In this document: piece by piece, positions 58,601 through 64,000 of the stretch
Numbering within the stretch: the first letter of the stretch is position 1
Layout of the letters: the number at the start of each line of letters is the position of its first letter
Assembly: GCA_013396995.1 (NCBI GenBank)
Contig: VWZP01002400.1
Coordinates: forward strand, 248,001-312,000
Length of the DNA: 64,000 nucleotides
Source: Dicaeum eximium
Lineage: Eukaryota > Chordata > Aves > Passeriformes > Dicaeidae
Reading direction: 5' to 3'
The notes under the pieces: generated by a model
Told to the model about the DNA's origin: nothing
The model's input: the letters and a program-made list of their open reading frames with translations, nothing else
Database searches by the model: none
Position numbers and translations under genes: made by a program

Positions 58601-61600
58601 GAGGTGTTACTCTTATCTCCTCCTTTGATAAATGTGTGTCAGCCACTATTTCCATGTCACAGATACCCCATGAGGAACTCTGTGCCAGGGGCTATGTTAA
58701 GCAGCATTAGGTGTTTTTTTTTTAATAATTGTCCAATCCTTTTGTTTTTTGGACATCTAAATAAAAGTTTGTATATTCTTCAAAAGCACAAGTTAAAGCA
58801 GGAAGATCCAAGTGTGTCAAAGGGATTTCTGGGTAAGAGTATTTCACTGCCTAAATCAATAGCATCTCTTAAGCCTGAACATGAGGAACAGGTCCAAAAC
58901 TATGAAACTCACATTTGCCAATATTTTAGTAACTGAATGTTGTTAAGACCTCGCTCTCCAAAGATGATTATGATCTGCCCTTGTGGGGTTTAAATAGAAA
59001 ACACTGCTTTTATGTGTTCTCTGGAAGGGGAACACCACCACGGATTTGTTCCACTATGCCTCGAGAAAGCACAAAAAATCTTACTCACTTAAACAAACTA
59101 GAATTATCCTTCTATTGAGTACAACTGAGTGATCTGAAACTTTCAGAGTACATCTCACAGACTTACAGCTATATGTCACACTACTTTCCAGCTGCAGCCA
59201 GCCATTCTCAGGTGGGGAATCCTCTTCCTTCCCACACCTCCAAAATACACCTTCTGGTCCTGGAGGACGTGAGGAAGCATCTGGCCCATCCAGGTTTTTG
59301 GCCAGTAATTAATAATAAACATCATCTAATTTACAGTATTAAATAAGGAAAACAGTTGACACACTTTTAAAAATGTCCATAATAAATACAGTTCCGCAGC
59401 AGAAATCTTGTCTGCAGATAAGAGACAGCAAAGTCTTTTTCCCAGCCCCAAACGTCTGCACTATGTTTTATTTAACATAAACCCCAAGTCTCACTGCAGG
59501 ACAAACCTTACATGTGTAATGTCACATAACATCAGGAATCACGGATCAGAGGATTTTGGCCAAGTTCCTTTTCCTGTGCTATTCAATCACCTCTCAGCTA
59601 AAGAAAACTGACACCTCTGAAAACAATTCAAAAAAAGAGCATCAGATTAGGCATTGTAACTCAATAAAGTTGAGCAGCAAATAGCTGACACCACTAGAAT
59701 TTTGCCTATTGCAAGATGTCACAGTTGAATGAATGGATGGGGCTTTCATGCCCCACTGAAGCATGCACACCCTTCAAACTACTGGCATGTGTCAAGATGC
59801 TGCAAAACCTAACATTTATAAAAGATACATCTGGCGTGCATTTATTGGGAGCAGAGTGAGGTCTTGTTTAAATTGCACACATGAATTTGCTGTGGAGAGC
59901 GGGCGGTATCCCAAGCCTCACAGTAAAAGCATGTTTTAACCTAAACTCCTCCATCTATAATGCAAGCCATGAGGTGTGAAGACCTCTTGCACAGCGAAAA
60001 GCCAGAGCATAAATTATGAATCAAGGCACAGGTGAAGTACTGAAGGCCAGGCAGAGGTCTCAATTCAGTTGTGATTTTTCTGAGTTTACATTCTTTGAAA
60101 TTATATTTATTGGATAAAAATATATTGGGAGATTTTATATTGTAAGCAATTTGAGCAACTTTGCTGTTTTTTTCACTTGGTTTCACAAACGTTGCTTTTA
60201 ATTTCTGATTTTATCAGGCCACAATTTTTCTTTCCCCAGAGATATTTGAAAAAGCAATTCCTTCCCCAGCAATCCATCTAACATTGTCAAGTACCATGGA
60301 GGCAGGCATGTCCAAACTATGGTTTTAAATCATCTTTTTTGATCAGAGAAAAGCCACACAGGCCTTCATCTGGTTCCATGCTCCTCATGGCACCGTTTGA
60401 AGCACGCCATTCTCCTCAGCTCAATATTGTGTGTGACCTTTCAGGTTCCACCTGTAGTTCCAGCAAAAGCGCAATTTCCACTGGCACGTACTGTAATAAC
60501 CAGCGCTGACAAAAAAAGTGTGTTTCCAATTTAAACCCACTCAGTTTCACTTGGCACCTGCACTAACCCTTCTTGGCAGCAGAGATCCAGCAGGAGCAGC
60601 AGCAGGGGAGGAGTGGGAGGGAAGGACTGTGCAGGGCCACCCTAAGGCAATGTGACCATGCTGGCTGTGGCCCTTGTCACCTGTGCCAGCCGTCCCTGCA
60701 CTGCTGTGTGTTTGCAGTGCCCAGGCAGTCAGGGCATGGAAAGCCTCGGGTTACAGAGCTTCTTTCTGCCCCACAAAATAAACTGAGCATCTCCCAGCAG
60801 CTGGCACACAGATAACAGGAGTTCCTTGTTACCCCCAGGTAACTGCACCATTGTTAGGCAGATTAGGGAAGAGCAGGTCTTCAGGGAAGATGTGTCGAGT
60901 GTTTCCACATATTTTTGCTCAAAGGACAGAACAGTTTAAACAAATAAATGCAGCTTTAACTGCTCTGATTCCCCCTCAGCAAGCAGAGAGAGGATGCCCA
61001 TATAACAAGCTGTGGGCATCCAGTGAGACAGGGCACCCTGCCTGTACCACAGACACATTAGGACCAGCCAGGAGCCCAGGTGTATTTTGGAGGAAAAAGC
61101 ATTTGTCTCTCCTTCCTGGCTGCCTGCAGCACCACTGTGGGAACAGTGCTTCACACCTTGGCTATAACGACCTGGAAACACCCACAAAAGGAGCAAACTT
61201 GACCTATATCCCAGTGGCAAAGCAGGAAAAAAGCAAACCAGAAGAGCAGCAGGTGCACTGTCCTGTCCCTCAGTTTCTGGCAGTGCATCCTCAGTGAGTG
61301 CAGCTCTTCTAGAGATTTAAATATTCCCGTGGGCACAAGTGAGGGTTGTTTAAAGCAAACCAGCAGTTTGAGACTTTCCTTCTGGAATGTATAAAACCTC
61401 AGTGCTCAGCTGAACAAGCCCAGTGCTGAGCATTTTCTTCCAGTGGGATCTGTGGCAGGATTATAGACAACTGTGATAAACCTGACCCCAGGGAGAAGGA
61501 ACTCCAGCAGGTTTTTGCATGAGAAGTGAGCCCAAAAGAGAAGATGCAGATCTGCCTTTTGGTGGTGGCCCAGTGCTAGCACAAATGATTAAACCAGTCC

Positions 61601-61860
61601 CAGAGAATATCATTCTGGTTCAGAACCATGGGTAACAGTGACCACTGGCCAGAAAATGTGGCTGCACTCAGGACCTGCACAGACTCGATTAGTTTGTGTT
61701 TGTCACTCAGTCCTGGGATGTATTTTCCTTGTGAAGCCTGCCTGTGATGTAGAAATCACTTGTCAAATTTTCTGACATTGGGGAGAAAAGAAGTAAGGGG
61801 AAAAAATCAATTACACAAATACTGGTCTGTTGACATTTAAAATGAGACAATGATGAGCAT

Positions 61861-61875
61861 AAAAAAAAAAAAAAA
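61861..61875. repeat. Poly-A run (A15)
   Basis: A homopolymer of fifteen A bases, followed after a few bases by another A-rich stretch. No retroelement body is recognised. Confidence 0.8.
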
Positions 61876-63054
61876 GGTTAAAAAAAGAATCCTGGGCCAG
61901 CAACCCAAAGGAGCAAAGACAAATCACAAAATAGGATGCAACTAATTAGGCTGAAATGCCAACAATGTTCAGTATATCGTTCAAAGTATCTGTGGTGTCA
62001 GACTGCTACCGTGACCCCCAGTACGAATATGCCAAGGGGAAATGTAGAATAGGACTGAATCAGATAAGTTAAATACAAATATTTTAAAATGACATTTTAA
62101 TTTCTACCTCACCGTTTTAACATTTTCGAAATCATTAAATAAGCACGTCACCTATTCTCAGAGCAGGCCAAATGTCAGATGTTTGTATGTATTATTCAGC
62201 TGAACATTTTAAGTACATAATCCTCCTCATTGCTAAACAGGTGCTACTACATTAACAGGTTATTTTCTCAAAAGGAACAGTGAACAGAACACTGCTGACT
62301 CCATACAGTGGTGTATTACTGAATGTGGAGCCAATGCAATGATGGAACTGAGCTGAGGTCTGTAGGCACGACAGAACTTTCTGCTGTAACCACAACTTCT
62401 AAAGCACATTTTAAGGCAGAGTACCACCATTTGGTTGAGTTATTCACAGAATTATACACAACTGGAAAACAAACTTCTGCAGGCAAATGACTGTGTAAGC
62501 TGTACATGACAGAGTACATCTCTACTGTGTCTCATCCAGGAAACTCGAGTAGTTTAGGACTTAACAATTAAAGCCAGGTAACAGACCTAACAGGAAAAGC
62601 CTTGCAAACAAGTTTAGTAGATTCTTTGTAAGCCACACCGTACCTTTCTTTTTTAGAGTTGTATGCTGGGGTTTGTTGCTGCTTTGTTCCCAATCTTTCA
62701 GTCATAATCATTTGAGAGAAGAAGTGGACCCAAAAATAAAAAAATTAGTGGAGCAGTACACCATCAGAAGCCCAGCCCTTCAACTTTTAGGAGGAATGTG
62801 AAACAGGCAGTCACAAAAAGGAAATAATATACAGCCCATAGCATATTCCAAATGTGCTTCCCAAACTTTGCTTTTAGAACTAGCACTTGTTTATGTTTCA
62901 TACATAATTTCCAACAGGACTGACTGCCCCTGGGCTTTTGAAGTGCAAGAAGCTGTTAGCATTTTTTTCTGACTGGTGAAAATCTGCAGACAGACTCTAT
63001 TCTGCTTTATCTGAATACCAGCAAACCCACAACAACACTCCAGGCATTGCTTAG

Positions 63055-63072
63055 GTTGTTGTTGTTGTTGTT
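63055..63072. repeat. (TTG)n microsatellite
   Basis: Six GTT/TTG units in a row in the 3' flanking DNA. Confidence 0.85.
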
Positions 63073-64000
63073 ATTGCTTGTCACATCAAATAAGAATCTA
63101 AATCCCTGAATTTGATAAAGTTATTTTTCATTTTGTGAACATGAGGTTAACACACAGTGAGTTCTGGAATGCAAATTAAATGCTTTGTCCATCCTTCAGG
63201 ATTGGCTGCAGCTGCAATGTGTGAAAGTGAGTTGCAAAAGCAATTCTCATCTGCTTTTGAAACACAATCAAGAAGCTGCAAATGAATAGGAGAGTTTCTG
63301 ATTTCTCCTTCTAAATAACTGCCCAGTAAATCGGTGCTTTGAGCTCTGTTTTTCCCTCAAATGACACAACTCCTAATACACAAGCCAGCTTTCATACCCA
63401 GGGTGGCTGGTACACCAAACCCCTCTGAGTTTTTCACAGACACTTGGTATTGTATCGACAGAAGAGTCCTGCTGTACCATCTGTGTAGAATCTGCCAACC
63501 TAACTTAGACTGCCTTTTCTTACCACCTCCTCTTTTTCATTCTTGGGGTTGAAAGAACTCAAACAGAAGGCAACTTGCAAGCACACTCTCAGTGTGCCCT
63601 GAGATAAAATCTAAGGAAAGCAGGTGAAATTTACCTGAAAGACTTCATGCCTTCCTGCTCCTTCAGCAAAGATTGCCTTTATAGTGTCCTCAATTCACTC
63701 ATAATCTGGACCTACGACAAAAAGTTCGTTTTCACAGCTATCATTTTAACAGGTGAATTTTAACATTATCTACTGGAAAATCAGAGGAATGACTACAAGA
63801 TGTGCTATGCTTAATCTAGGAGTGAGGATCCCTTTGTTACCACACTTCACAGCTGGTATCACTCTGCTGGCTGTAGTAAGCTAGCACAGATCTAACAGCA
63901 AGTGTTAAAATCACACCCTTGTTGTTTTATATCAAGATAATTTTTAGTTTTCTCATCAGTTGTGGATTGACTATATAAATATTGAAACCACAGTCTCTAT

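Larger units (their letters stand above)
53321..64000. other. 3' flanking / intergenic DNA
   Basis: No coding gene is supported on either strand. Features seen are two CR1-like ends (54131-54190 and 55627-55680), a purine-rich + strand stretch (about 55000-56350), GC-richer patches at 57640-58350 and 60550-61300, an A15 run (61861-61875) and a TTG repeat (63055-63072). In human the neighbour downstream of CRB1 is DENND1B on the opposite strand. I cannot identify its 3' end here, but part of this stretch could be its 3' UTR. Confidence 0.6.

Noticed and set aside
53321..64000. 3' end of DENND1B on the minus strand, expected from human gene order
   Set aside because: No minus-strand exon with recognisable protein sequence or convincing splice borders was found. 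Part of its UTR could still be present.

Overview
The window is vertebrate, almost certainly avian, nuclear DNA. It carries the 3' two thirds of CRB1 (crumbs cell polarity complex component 1) on the + strand. The bird assignment rests on three short chicken-repeat-1 (CR1) LINE-like 3' ends and on compact introns. Species is not determinable by eye.

Layout. Bases 1 to about 14,600 look like CRB1 intron 5: AT-rich, with no EGF exon seen, so exons 1-5 should lie upstream. At 14765-14816 is a small signal-peptide-like exon with a strong start context, ending in the phase needed to join exon 6. It matches the expected position of the alternative first exon of the photoreceptor isoform CRB1-B. Seven exons equivalent to human exons 6-12 follow: 18636-19583, 23023-23573, 23962-24127, 26423-27329, 28584-28712, 31631-31757 and 52713-52928. 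All have AG/GT borders and compatible phases. Recalled human CDS numbering gives identical lengths for exons 8 to 12; exon 6 is 9 bases shorter and exon 7 is 3 bases longer.

Two products can be read. Form A joins the upstream exons to exons 6-12 and ends in a transmembrane helix, a FERM-binding GTYSPS segment and a PDZ-binding ERLI terminus. Form B would start at 14765, use exons 6-11, read through the exon 11 donor and stop at 31883. That gives 1001 codons, with a different membrane segment and a short acidic tail lacking both docking motifs. Read-through of exon 6 would give a third, secreted form.

Intron 11 (about 21 kb) holds a CpG-retaining block at about 43,690-44,080 with two perfect inverted repeats, and a possible extra terminal exon at 45641. 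From about 53,320 to 64,000 is 3' flanking DNA with no gene I can support. I found no bacterial, viral, CRISPR or tRNA/rRNA feature. The most interesting content is the alternative-isoform architecture and the intronic candidate elements.
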